From IMG/VR virus record IMGVR_UViG_3300034374_001468, positions 1 to 25,125 of that record: a DNA stretch of 25,125 nucleotides, one strand, 5' to 3'. Of the stretch, positions 7,825 through 16,468 are shown piece by piece (the stretch's first letter is position 1; every line of letters begins with the position of its first letter). The translations under genes and the position numbers were made by a program. Source of the stretch: a virus. The notes beneath the pieces are model-generated. The model saw nothing but the letters and a program-made list of their open reading frames with translations. It did not search any database and had not been told where the DNA came from.

Positions 7825-10800
7825 GCGACGCATCCTTCAAAGCGATCTAACATTCTTTGATCTTGCTTGATCTCGTCGAGGAGCTGGCGCTTGCTGACGT
7901 TATCAACGACAGGCGTGCCGTCAGCCGCTTCGCGCGTTAGTGGCACGAAGTCGAGGAGATCAGATTGAGCTTGTGCGTCGGTGTCGAATAGGCCGACGTT
8001 CATAGGTGCGTCGCCGCCACGCAGCGGACGATCTACCTCGAGCTGCGCGCGCTGTGCGTCGGTAACGGGCTCGACGCCAGGAACCAGCGTTTGCTCGCCC
8101 TCACGCACCGTTTCGGTATTGTAATTTTGCGGCGCAGCATCTACACTTTCGTCGGAGGTTTGACCAATGCGGTTTTTCTCGCTCGAGGGCAAGTACCCCA
8201 CCGTGCTGCGCGACGACGGCGCGGCGTTCATACTTGATGACGACGGCACCTGGGGCGAGATCTCGGCCAAGGAGCTGCTGTCAGATACGCGCACCGACGA
8301 GCTGACCGCCGCAGAGTTTGACACAGAGCTGGCCGTGTTTGGCGGCAATCTCAGCACGTTGCCGACGACCTGACCGAACGACGCGTCCATCTGCGGCAAA
8401 ACACCCTCGTATAATTCAATCATCGCCTGATTAGCTGCGGCCTCAAGCGCGGGCCTGTCGTCTCGCAACGCCTCAAGTCGTGCTCTTAGCGCCTCGTCAG
8501 GGATGCCGGCGAAGGCTTCGTCGAGATCCTCGTCGCCGCGCACAATCTCATAAAGTTTGTGCCCGCCCCGACCATGCTTCGCATCGAAGAGGCCGCGCTC
8601 GATAATGATAACCTCGCCGATCACGCCGTCATCGTTGATGACCATCAGCTTCTTGTCGAAATAACCAGAATACGCCTCTTCGCCGACCGGAGCGCCTTTA
8701 TATCCCTCATCGACGATGTGGTACGTTTTACCCAGCTCTTTAACGAAAGCGTCTGCCTCGTCTGGTCGCGTAACCGTAACCGTCGCGCGGCTAACGTCGG
8801 CAATGCGGTTAAGGTTGCCGTTATACTTGTCCTGGATCTTCGCCTCGATCCGCTCGCGCCTTTTTGCCGGGCCTGGGTGATATTCAACGTCATGTTCGCC
8901 AGCGGCTCGCTTTACAGCCGCGTTAAGCTCAACATTAAAAATGTTGTTCCGCTCCACGATGTCGTCGATAGACGCATACGCTTGGCGCGATTGTAGTGTA
9001 GCGGCCAGACGCCTTAAATCTAACGGCTCCAGATCTTGCGCCAGGACAACGCGCTTCTTTTTCGCGTCAGGTCCGAGCTCGAGCATTTTTTCAGCGTTCT
9101 TTTGGGCGACTTCCTGCGCAAACTGTTCGTCGGTTACGACGCGAACCGGCAGCGTCTCCATGCCAGCTTCCGTGGCAATCGCATATGTCGAGTTGCCATC
9201 GAGTAGCGTATAGCTGCCGTCGCCGTTGTCCTTGACGGTGAGCGGGCCGCGCTTGGGCATCTCGTCTCGAGCAGCCTGCGCCATAAACTTGCGCGCGTTG
9301 GCAATGCCCTCTGGGCGAGCGCGGATCGGCACAATGTCCTCGCGCGCGATCTCGATGCTGTCAGGTGTGGGCTCAAGATAGTCGCGGTAATCCGGCCCGA
9401 TTGCGTCAGGATCACGCGGCGGCTCAGCGCCAACATAGTCACGCTCGAGCTGGTCAGCCTGCTGCTTTACGGCTGGGCCATCGGGCTCGTCGAACGCTGC
9501 TAGTTCTTCCCGGCTAGGGCTCGCCGCGAGGCGATTGCCTTCCTCCGCAACATCGACAGTGCGTCCTGCATCGCCAACATCTGCCCCATTGAAATCGCCT
9601 CGCTCAACTGCCGCTCGGACAGCATCGACGAAGGCTCGACTAGATCGGCTGATGTTTCCACTTTCTTTGAAGCTCCGGGCTGCCGCTGTGAGGGCGTCGC
9701 TAAGCTCGCCGCGTCTGTTGGCGACCGCCTGGACGATTTGGATCGCTTGGCCATCTGTTTCGCTCCTGCTTTGATTTTGCGCCGCCGCCAGCACGTTTCC
9801 TTCGCCTTCAATCCGTGCGCGGTTTTCGACGAGGGAATTGAACACGGCGCGGTCGCGGCGTAACTGCTTCAGCGCGGCGTCGAGAACACGAGCGCGCTCT
9901 TTGAATAGGCTGGTGGTAATCAGCTCCTCGCCGAACAAACCCACTTGTACGGCCGTGTCGAACTCCGCCTCGAGGGCCTGCCGCACAATCGCTTCAGCCT
10001 GCACCGTGTTGGTCGGCTCGGCTTCCGCCAAGAGCTGCATAATGGGGAGCTGGCGATCTTGGTCAGTGACAAGACGGCCAACGATAGCCGCATAGTTTGC
10101 TGGCACGACTTCGTTGACAACTGCGCCGAACGCTTCGTCCGATAGCCCAACAAGGTCACGCGCTTGGCGCACAAGGTTTGATCGAGGCGGCAGCTCGCCG
10201 ATACGCCCGGGCTCAACGCGGAGCACCTTCGCTGCGTCAATAGCAGTGCCGCTGCCTTCCGCAATGTTCTTCATCGCCGCAGTCACACGAGCTTGCTCTG
10301 GTGTGATGCCGTCTGATTCACGCAGCAGATTGCCGTAAATAACAGGTTTCTGGCTGGGATCTTGCGCCATGATGCGCTTGGCCAGACCAAGGCGCTGATG
10401 TCCGTCGGCTATGACGCGGCGGCCGTTGGCAAACTCATAAACAACGATCTGGCCGGCCTTTACGGGATCCCATTGCGTAATACCCTGCAAGCGCTCTGTA
10501 ACGCCGAACTCATCGCCGCCCATTTTGAACTGGAAGGTCTGCGCATCGACTTCGATGTCGTTTGGCTCAAACCGAAATATCGTCGCGTCGAGGTTGTCGG
10601 CGTGATGAATATCTTGCTGCCGGGGAGGGGCGGACGGCGCATCGACCAATGGACGCACATTGTCACTGTCACTAATGACCGCCTCGGCCTCGAGGGTGCG
10701 CTGCATGTGCTCGAGCTCTGCATCCTCGAGGGGATTGTCGTCAAACAAATCCTCCTGCGCCTGTATCTCCTCCTGCGCGCCACGGGCCACGGCCGGCAGC

Positions 10801-11720
10801 TCGACACCTGCTTCCTCTAATGCGCGGAGGCCGGCGGCGACCTCTCTATCGCTTAGGCTTTGCAGGCGCCGGTCCAGCTCGACAAGCGATGTCTCGTCGA
10901 TGCTTTGGTTGAGCTCGCGGGCGTATAGACCCAGCGGTGTCTCCAGCCGCCGCGCAGCGATCTCAAGCGGTGTAGCAATCGCGCCGCCAAACGCGGTGCC
11001 GCCAAGGAAGCCGGTTCCGACCGCCGCTGCAAATGTACCGGCGTCGTACTTGAGGCCAATCGAATCTCGCCACGCCGCCACGCTTGGTGACCCCTGCACC
11101 TCGATGCCGGCGTTAAGTAAGCCCTCGAACAGCGCGATCCTGCCGATGTTTTTAACCGCCAGGTCGCCGGGCTTGCGAACGACGCCGCCCATCACGTTCA
11201 TGGCGCCATAAGCAGGATCTTGCACCATGAGCCGCGCGTCGGCGCCCAAGGATCCGATAAACCCAAACACCTCGCCAAGAGCTGTGCGGCCTTGCTTCTT
11301 TGCGCGCTGCTCTGCGTCTAGAGCGAGCTGCTGCGTGGCGCTAATGTGCTGGTCGGCGCTAAGAACGCCCAGCTCGCTCTCGAGCTCTGGGTACTGCGCG
11401 ATAAGGGCGTTTATCTTCTCGACGCTGGTCGAGTAGCTATCCGACAGCAGGCCAAAGCGGTTGGCGAAGCGGTCAAGCGCGTCATACTCGACATTAAGCT
11501 CGATGTCGGGGCGCTCTGGCCGCTGGCCCGTAACCTCCTCGATGCGGTCGAGGATGGGCAGCCAATAGTTTCGATTGGCGGTGTTGTTGTTTTCGTACTG
11601 AGTCGTCAGGCGATCCCGCGTGTAGTCAGCCTCGAGCGCCTCCAGCAGTGACGCCGTAGGTGCGTAATCCTCGTCAAAAGTACGACCAAGAAGGTCGGGC
11701 TCTGAGTCGAATATCGTCAT
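7821..11720 (-). CDS. Giant internal virion protein with ParB-like and RelA/SpoT-like segments
   Basis: At 1299 residues and third in a gp14/gp15/gp16 order, this fits the T7 gp16 place (gp16 is about 1318). Residues about 140-260 hold weakly hydrophobic stretches. Residues 384-500 look ParB/Srx-like: a start of the F-E-P-N-D-I-E-V type, then A-N-G-R-R-V-I-A-D-G-H-Q-R-L at 431-444. A second ParB-like segment at about 796-862 carries L-L-D-G-N-S-T-Y-A-I-A-T. Residues 918-1115 resemble a RelA/SpoT nucleotidyltransferase fold: a basic R-R-E-R-I-E-A-K-I, D975-V-S-R978, a GEVIIIERG strand with E1036, and AKHG near H1049. Residues 1125-1185 are a Ser-rich linker lying opposite a plus-strand ORF. 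Such mixtures are known as polyvalent proteins. Catalytic activity is not shown. It overlaps its neighbours by ATGA at both ends. Confidence 0.88.
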   Translation of the reverse strand: MTIFDSEPDLLGRTFDEDYAPTASLLEALEADYTRDRLTTQYENNNTANRNYWLPILDRIEEVTGQRPERPDIELNVEYDALDRFANRFGLLSDSYSTSVEKINALIAQYPELESELGVLSADQHISATQQLALDAEQRAKKQGRTALGEVFGFIGSLGADARLMVQDPAYGAMNVMGGVVRKPGDLAVKNIGRIALFEGLLNAGIEVQGSPSVAAWRDSIGLKYDAGTFAAAVGTGFLGGTAFGGAIATPLEIAARRLETPLGLYARELNQSIDETSLVELDRRLQSLSDREVAAGLRALEEAGVELPAVARGAQEEIQAQEDLFDDNPLEDAELEHMQRTLEAEAVISDSDNVRPLVDAPSAPPRQQDIHHADNLDATIFRFEPNDIEVDAQTFQFKMGGDEFGVTERLQGITQWDPVKAGQIVVYEFANGRRVIADGHQRLGLAKRIMAQDPSQKPVIYGNLLRESDGITPEQARVTAAMKNIAEGSGTAIDAAKVLRVEPGRIGELPPRSNLVRQARDLVGLSDEAFGAVVNEVVPANYAAIVGRLVTDQDRQLPIMQLLAEAEPTNTVQAEAIVRQALEAEFDTAVQVGLFGEELITTSLFKERARVLDAALKQLRRDRAVFNSLVENRARIEGEGNVLAAAQNQSRSETDGQAIQIVQAVANRRGELSDALTAAARSFKESGNISRSSRAFVDAVRAAVERGDFNGADVGDAGRTVDVAEEGNRLAASPSREELAAFDEPDGPAVKQQADQLERDYVGAEPPRDPDAIGPDYRDYLEPTPDSIEIAREDIVPIRARPEGIANARKFMAQAARDEMPKRGPLTVKDNGDGSYTLLDGNSTYAIATEAGMETLPVRVVTDEQFAQEVAQKNAEKMLELGPDAKKKRVVLAQDLEPLDLRRLAATLQSRQAYASIDDIVERNNIFNVELNAAVKRAAGEHDVEYHPGPAKRRERIEAKIQDKYNGNLNRIADVSRATVTVTRPDEADAFVKELGKTYHIVDEGYKGAPVGEEAYSGYFDKKLMVINDDGVIGEVIIIERGLFDAKHGRGGHKLYEIVRGDEDLDEAFAGIPDEALRARLEALRDDRPALEAAANQAMIELYEGVLPQMDASFGQVVGNVLRLPPNTASSVSNSAAVSSSVRVSDSSSLAEISPQVPSSSSMNAAPSSRSTVGYLPSSEKNRIGQTSDESVDAAPQNYNTETVREGEQTLVPGVEPVTDAQRAQLEVDRPLRGGDAPMNVGLFDTDAQAQSDLLDFVPLTREAADGTPVVDNVSKRQLLDEIKQDQRMLDRFEGCVA
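8119..8158 (+). promoter_or_regulatory. Plus-strand promoter-like sequence and ribosome-binding site
   Basis: On the plus strand TTGTAA (8119-8124) and TACACT (8142-8147) are separated by exactly 17 bases, each matching four of six bases of the sigma-70 boxes. GGAGG follows at 8154-8158, eight bases before the ATG at 8167. Each element alone is ordinary; all three in the right order and spacing before the one protein-like plus-strand ORF make it a reasonable promoter and ribosome-binding pair. The distance from a start near 8154 to the ribosome-binding site would be very short, so initiation could instead occur further upstream. Confidence 0.45.
8167..8373 (+). CDS. Acidic 68-residue protein nested antisense in the gp16-like gene
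   Basis: This is the only plus-strand ORF here that reads like a protein. It encodes MRFFSLEGKYPTVLRDDGAA, then a D-D-D-G-T-W-G-E turn, a helical A-K-E-L-L-S-D-T-R segment and D-E-L-T-A-A-E-F; it is acidic, with 84% G/C at third positions. An ideal GGAGG stands eight bases before the ATG and promoter-like boxes lie upstream. The register is such that every Asp or Glu codon here reads as Ser on the other strand, which explains the Ser-rich stretch of the virion protein. Either this is a small added gene tolerated by a flexible linker, or the ORF is a mirror image of the linker; the ribosome-binding site favours the former. The fold recalls small unnamed phage proteins; function unknown. Confidence 0.55.
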   Translation: MRFFSLEGKYPTVLRDDGAAFILDDDGTWGEISAKELLSDTRTDELTAAEFDTELAVFGGNLSTLPTT

Positions 11721-13933
11721 TGCGGCAATCGCATTGGGCCAACCTCTGTGAGAACCTCCTTGGTGCTCTCAAGAGACCGGCGAAGTGCGGTGTGCAGGTT
11801 GGTAAAGGTAACGATCCTCGGGTTACCACGCGGCGCTTGGCCTCGAGCGTTTAAGATCTCGACGCTGTTCGCAACGCCAGTAGATCTGAGCTGGAAATTT
11901 GTAATGTCATCGTCAGACATTTCATCAGGCGTGATCTCAAAGCCGACCAGCGCCGACATGGCCTCGCGCGTCATATATCGACGATTGTCCTCTACAAATT
12001 CGGCGTCGCTGACCGGCGTCCGTGGATCGAGGATGATTTGGCTGTTGCCAAACTCATAAACGCCGCCGCTCACCTGCCTGTTGCCTTGGAACGTCGCGCC
12101 CATCGCTTCCTGCAAAGTGCGCTCCCACAGGGATCCACGAGAATCCTCGGTCACGCCCGTACCCAGTCGATGCTTGTAGGCGTGCTCGGCGGCTTTCAGG
12201 GCTTGCGCGCGTTTGGAGCCAGACAAGATTTGGCCGGCAATCCCAGCGCTGATTTTATCGCGCGTGTCTTTGTCGGCTTCCGGTTTAATTGTGGGGCCAT
12301 CGTAGTTGCGGCCCTCGAGAGCATCAGCCAGGAAATTTTGGTTGCCGGTTCGCGAGAAATTGGCTGCCGCAAAAGCCCAGTCTGATCCATTGCCGCTGTC
12401 GATCTGGTTAATCACGTTCGCAGTTTGGTCGCCAAATGCGTTTGCAAGCCCCATCACAAACGCTGTCTTTTCCGAATTGGGGACGTTTGCGTCTTGCATG
12501 AACTGCGTATAAGCGCGAGCCTCGGACTGGCTGAAATAGATTGGCTTGGCGTTATTAGAGGCGGCAAAGTCATCGATACTTCTCTTGCGCTCCAGCAACG
12601 GAGAGGAGGGATCGACGAGCATTGCATCGCCAGCGGCCGATTGCGCCACATCGCTCGGACCAACCTCGCCAACGCCCTGACCGTTCTCGCGAAGATAGGA
12701 AACCTGATCCGTCGCCAATGCGGTTCGCATAGCGGTTAATCTCGACTCAAACGCGGCGACGAGATCATTGTTGAGCTGTGCGTTAGCGGCGTTTGGATCT
12801 TTTCCTCTCAGGTCGTTCGCGTCATATACGAGCTGCTCTAAGCCAAATACGTTTTGGCCATTGGCAATCCCGAGCCTTTGGTGCAGTTGCTCGAGGCGGG
12901 CCGCATTGGCAATGGCTGTTTCATCGCCGGTGGCTCGAGCTTGCGCGAGGTTGTCCTGCACCGCAGCCTCGCTTACATCAGACCCGCCGGTCAGCGCCGA
13001 CGTGAGCTCGGTCGTCTGCCTATTGACGGCGGCCTTCCGTGATGCGGCAGCCGATCCTTCGCCCTTAATGATGGCGCGCATCTCAGCGGCCAGCGTCTTG
13101 TGTGTATCGCCGTCAACGCCGCGCGCAGGTCCAGTGCGGTCGTCTGCGTCCTCCATGAAATCACGGAGGAACTGCGCCTTGTCCGTAGCTCTTGCAAAGT
13201 CGCCGCGCACCCGCTCTTTCGAGGCGCGATCACGCAGGTTTATGACATTGCGCTCGACAGTCGAAGGATCGACACCAAGGTTCTGAGCGGTCGCGCGATA
13301 GGCCGCGATTGTGGGCTCTGGATCTATGCCGTTGCGGGCGCCGATCTCGATCTGCTCGCCGTAGCTGTTATGCGCCGCGATGCCGCCGGCCTGTAAGCGC
13401 TTGAGCTGCTCTTTTAGGTGCGTTTCCGAGTATTGCAGGAACGCGGAATTTCCAGCGCTCTCAAGCGTCAGATTTAGCTTTGCCGCCTCGATAGGGTCGA
13501 GCTCGCCGATTGCGCTGGAGTAGCCTTGGCTAATTGCTGAGAGGCGATCTCGCAGGGCTGTCGGGTCGCCTTTTTCTTGCTCCCATTGGAACAGGGCGTC
13601 AGCAATGTCTTTGCGCGCCTTAACCTCAATGTTCGCAGAGCTGATCTTAACGGCCGCCTCATAAGCCGCTTTGTCGTAGGCGGTTTGCGGCGCGCCATCC
13701 TGATACTGCTGCAACACGCCGCGAGGATTCTGTGCCGCGTCGCGCTGGCCGCGCGCAATGGACTGCTGCTCGATCTTGTCGGTGGCAAACGCCACCACGC
13801 GGTCGGCTGCCTGCGACACAAGCGTTGCGCTTTTACCTTGCTCGCGGAGCGCCGCAAAGTCCGCGCTTGGTGGAACCGCTATGCCGGCGGATAGGCGGCC
13901 GGTGCGCTGATATGTTGGATAACGCGGCGCCAT
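11717..13933 (-). CDS. Internal virion core protein, T7 gp15-like
   Basis: The 738-residue protein lies between the gp14-like and gp16-like genes and nearly equals T7 gp15 in length (about 747). It is polar, Ala/Gln/Asp-rich and largely helical, with no signal peptide, membrane segment or recognisable enzyme motif. In T7 the gp15 protein joins gp14 and gp16 to form the inner core that is ejected and spans the host periplasm; the same role is inferred here from size, composition and gene order rather than from a residue-level match. The ATG shares a base with the stop of the gene before it (TAATG), and its TGA overlaps the next ATG as ATGA, so the three core proteins are likely made in a coupled ratio. 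Confidence 0.82.
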   Translation of the reverse strand: MAPRYPTYQRTGRLSAGIAVPPSADFAALREQGKSATLVSQAADRVVAFATDKIEQQSIARGQRDAAQNPRGVLQQYQDGAPQTAYDKAAYEAAVKISSANIEVKARKDIADALFQWEQEKGDPTALRDRLSAISQGYSSAIGELDPIEAAKLNLTLESAGNSAFLQYSETHLKEQLKRLQAGGIAAHNSYGEQIEIGARNGIDPEPTIAAYRATAQNLGVDPSTVERNVINLRDRASKERVRGDFARATDKAQFLRDFMEDADDRTGPARGVDGDTHKTLAAEMRAIIKGEGSAAASRKAAVNRQTTELTSALTGGSDVSEAAVQDNLAQARATGDETAIANAARLEQLHQRLGIANGQNVFGLEQLVYDANDLRGKDPNAANAQLNNDLVAAFESRLTAMRTALATDQVSYLRENGQGVGEVGPSDVAQSAAGDAMLVDPSSPLLERKRSIDDFAASNNAKPIYFSQSEARAYTQFMQDANVPNSEKTAFVMGLANAFGDQTANVINQIDSGNGSDWAFAAANFSRTGNQNFLADALEGRNYDGPTIKPEADKDTRDKISAGIAGQILSGSKRAQALKAAEHAYKHRLGTGVTEDSRGSLWERTLQEAMGATFQGNRQVSGGVYEFGNSQIILDPRTPVSDAEFVEDNRRYMTREAMSALVGFEITPDEMSDDDITNFQLRSTGVANSVEILNARGQAPRGNPRIVTFTNLHTALRRSLESTKEVLTEVGPMRLPQ

Positions 13934-14487
13934 TAGAACGGATTCCCGTGGGGCAGCGGCGTCATGGACGAACTGCCGTAGTATGTGCCGCCGCCACTAA
14001 ACGCGCCTGCGTTGTAGGCACCCATCGCGGCTTGTCCGACAGACAATACGGCGCCGAAAATAGCGCTGTTCATCGCCTGCTTGCCTGCGGCTTGGTAAAT
14101 GCCCGCCTGGAATCGCGCTGCGCCTCGAGCGATCTCTGCGTTCGCGTCAGCAATCGCGACGTTATCGAGCGCAGTGAAGTAGTCCTCGACGCCTTCGCCA
14201 AGGTTCGCTGTCATTAAGTTGCCAGTGGAACCAGCAAACGGATTCAAAGTGCCGGCTGCGCCTCGAGCGTTGATTGTGGCCATATTGCGGCGCGTGTCCT
14301 CGAGCGCCTTAATGCCTTCCTGCCTGTAAGCAAGCGCTTCCTGCCGCGCCCGCAACGCTTGGCTGCGACCCTGTATCTCGGCCTGCTTAGCCTGCGCCTG
14401 ATACATAGCCTTTTGGGCTTGGCCTGCGCGGATCTGGCCCATCGCTGAAATCAGCGAGCCGGCCACCATAACTGCGGTCATTGTCAT
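13933..14487 (-). CDS. Internal virion protein, T7 gp14-like
   Basis: The 184-residue product has the usual form of gp14-type proteins (T7 gp14 is about 196): a hydrophobic N-terminal stretch (MVAGSLISAMGQIRAGQAQ), a long Ala/Gln/Arg helix with A-x-Y-x-A-Q-A-K-Q-A-E-I-Q-G-R repeats to about residue 70, an N-P-F-A-G-S-T middle, and a second Ala/Gly-rich hydrophobic segment around 145-165. In T7 gp14 leaves the capsid first and is thought to form a channel in the outer membrane. The start lies one base after the stop of the tail tubular B gene. The identification rests on the characteristic N-terminal half and position. Confidence 0.85.
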   Translation of the reverse strand: MTMTAVMVAGSLISAMGQIRAGQAQKAMYQAQAKQAEIQGRSQALRARQEALAYRQEGIKALEDTRRNMATINARGAAGTLNPFAGSTGNLMTANLGEGVEDYFTALDNVAIADANAEIARGAARFQAGIYQAAGKQAMNSAIFGAVLSVGQAAMGAYNAGAFSGGGTYYGSSSMTPLPHGNPF

Positions 14488-14488
14488 G

Positions 14489-16468
14489 TTATTGCCCCAC
14501 GCTGAGCTGGTAATCGAGGGCGAGCAGGTGCATGTCGAGCGGCTGATCCTGCGTCACGACGATTTCACCTTCGTCCACAAAACCCAGAAGGGGGCCAATG
14601 GATTTGACGCCTGTGAATTTGGTGACAGCGCCGTCGAGCACACCTTCGCCAAACTGACGAAAAGCTACCTGCTGCCCATTCACGGTCATGGCCTGCGTCT
14701 CATAGACCTCGGCGTTGACCTTAATGATGCGCTTCTTGAAGCCTTTGATAGAGCCCGACGCGAGACGCGGCTCGACCGGCATTGTTTTGATTTCGACGCT
14801 AAAGGGCAGGCCGATCTCATAGTCCGTCGTGGACGCACGCTCGAATGTGACGCTTCCAGAGCTAACGGTTTTATTCGCCTGCACCGTCCCATCGACAATG
14901 ACGTTTAGGCTTTCGCCCTCGAGGTGCGCGGCTGCGCCTGTCGCGCTGGCCGACGCAGAATAGACGGCGCTGTCAGTGTGCAGGCTGCTGTCAAAGACCT
15001 CGACGTAGTAAACGTCGGACGAATTGATGGTGCGCTTTACGATTGTATAGATCGTATCAACGTCAACGCCGACTGCCTTAAACTCGCCATCTGTCACGAT
15101 GGTTGACGGCGCAACAACCTGCTGCGCGCGCAAGAGAGAGTAAGCAGTGATCTGGCCGTCATCGCCGTTCACCAGAAACAGACGGTCAGCTTCCTCAGTC
15201 GAGGTTGCGCGGCGGATTGCCATATCGACCGGCGTTTTAAGCAGGTGGCCTGATAGCAGCGATATATTGCCGGTCGTGTACGAAAGCTCGACATCGGTAA
15301 ACAGCATTTCGTTGAGCTGCTTGCCGCTCCGCTGAATGAACAAGGTGCCGGAATCGAGGCCGACGACCGGGACACCCGGCTTTGCACCGTTTCGCGTCGC
15401 GGCTTTTACGACGATAGTGTCGGGAGTGATCGGATCGTTGGTGGTTTGCGGCACATAGAACTCGCCGCCGGTGGTGAAGATCTGGAGATCTCGGCCGCTG
15501 AAAATATCAACGATGGAGTTTAGGGATTCAGTGGTAATCGACGCGATAATCGCTCGGTCGTCGAAACCTTCCCCCAGGTCAAAATCGAAAAAGCTGTTTA
15601 CGACGCTGCCCCAGAAAGATGTGGGCAAGCTCTTGGCGCCGCCGAAATAGAGGCGGCCCTCATGGAAGGTTAGGGATTTAGGCCAGCCGCGTGATGCGCT
15701 CCACGCGTCCTCGTAACCCTCCTCGAGCTCCCAATCACCGGAGGAGACAGCCGTCGTGTCGAATAACGCAACCTCGGCATAGCAAGCGACCTTTGTGCTG
15801 CTGATCTGGTCAATAATCCGAAGCCGGCCAAAATTATTGACAATGTTAATATACTGGCCGACGTGCGAGCTCGAGAACACGCCAGAGCTTGCTGTTATCG
15901 TTACATTGCCTGATGCCTGATCGGGTGTGATCGTAGCACTCGGATTGCTGGTCGTGATCGAGTAGGCGTGGCGTGGCGCGTTTGTGAAGCTAATCGTCGA
16001 AGCCGTCCAATCAGAGTCCGTCGCGCCGCGCACAATCTTGAGCGGCTCGAGATCCTCGTGAACAAAAATGATTGTGTCGGCTGCCTGCGCGTGGCGCAGC
16101 TCGGATAGCATGGCGCTGGTGATGTCGGTTACAGCGAGGAAGTCATTTCCGCTTCCGTTAATGTCGGTGATGAGCGCGCCGTTCTTAAAAATATAGATCC
16201 GCTGATTGACCAGCGCGAACATATAGCTGTCGTCCACGCTAAACTCGAAAGGGATCAGCCGAACGCCATCCTGCGGATTTGCGGCTGCTGGCAGCTCAGA
16301 AATATATTTGAGGCCGGCACGGCGTTTGGCGCCACCCTGCGGCAGGATAAAGACGTTCTGCGCGGTCTGTAACGCTTGGTAATACTGCTTCAGATCAATG
16401 CGCGAGCGCAGAAGCGGGTCGATCTCGCCGGAGGCGAAATCCGTCTGGATGCGAACGACGCGAGACAT
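14489..16468 (-). CDS. Tail tubular protein B (nozzle), T7 gp12-like
   Basis: The 659-residue protein opens with R-I-Q-T-D-F-A-S-G-E-I-D-P-L-L-R-S-R-I-D, followed by Y-x-x-A-L-x-T-A-Q-N-V-F-I-L-P-Q-G-G and K-R-R-A-G, a start shared by tail tubular B or nozzle proteins of podoviruses. The rest is beta-rich, with W-x-x-x-R-G-W-P-K-S-L-T-F-H-E-G-R-L-Y-F-G-G at about 260-280, another motif of this family. It is shorter than T7 gp12 (about 794) but within the range of related phages. It forms the distal part of the stubby tail below gp11. Its start overlaps the stop of the tail tubular A gene by one base, so the two are translationally linked. Confidence 0.93.
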   Translation of the reverse strand: MSRVVRIQTDFASGEIDPLLRSRIDLKQYYQALQTAQNVFILPQGGAKRRAGLKYISELPAAANPQDGVRLIPFEFSVDDSYMFALVNQRIYIFKNGALITDINGSGNDFLAVTDITSAMLSELRHAQAADTIIFVHEDLEPLKIVRGATDSDWTASTISFTNAPRHAYSITTSNPSATITPDQASGNVTITASSGVFSSSHVGQYINIVNNFGRLRIIDQISSTKVACYAEVALFDTTAVSSGDWELEEGYEDAWSASRGWPKSLTFHEGRLYFGGAKSLPTSFWGSVVNSFFDFDLGEGFDDRAIIASITTESLNSIVDIFSGRDLQIFTTGGEFYVPQTTNDPITPDTIVVKAATRNGAKPGVPVVGLDSGTLFIQRSGKQLNEMLFTDVELSYTTGNISLLSGHLLKTPVDMAIRRATSTEEADRLFLVNGDDGQITAYSLLRAQQVVAPSTIVTDGEFKAVGVDVDTIYTIVKRTINSSDVYYVEVFDSSLHTDSAVYSASASATGAAAHLEGESLNVIVDGTVQANKTVSSGSVTFERASTTDYEIGLPFSVEIKTMPVEPRLASGSIKGFKKRIIKVNAEVYETQAMTVNGQQVAFRQFGEGVLDGAVTKFTGVKSIGPLLGFVDEGEIVVTQDQPLDMHLLALDYQLSVGQ

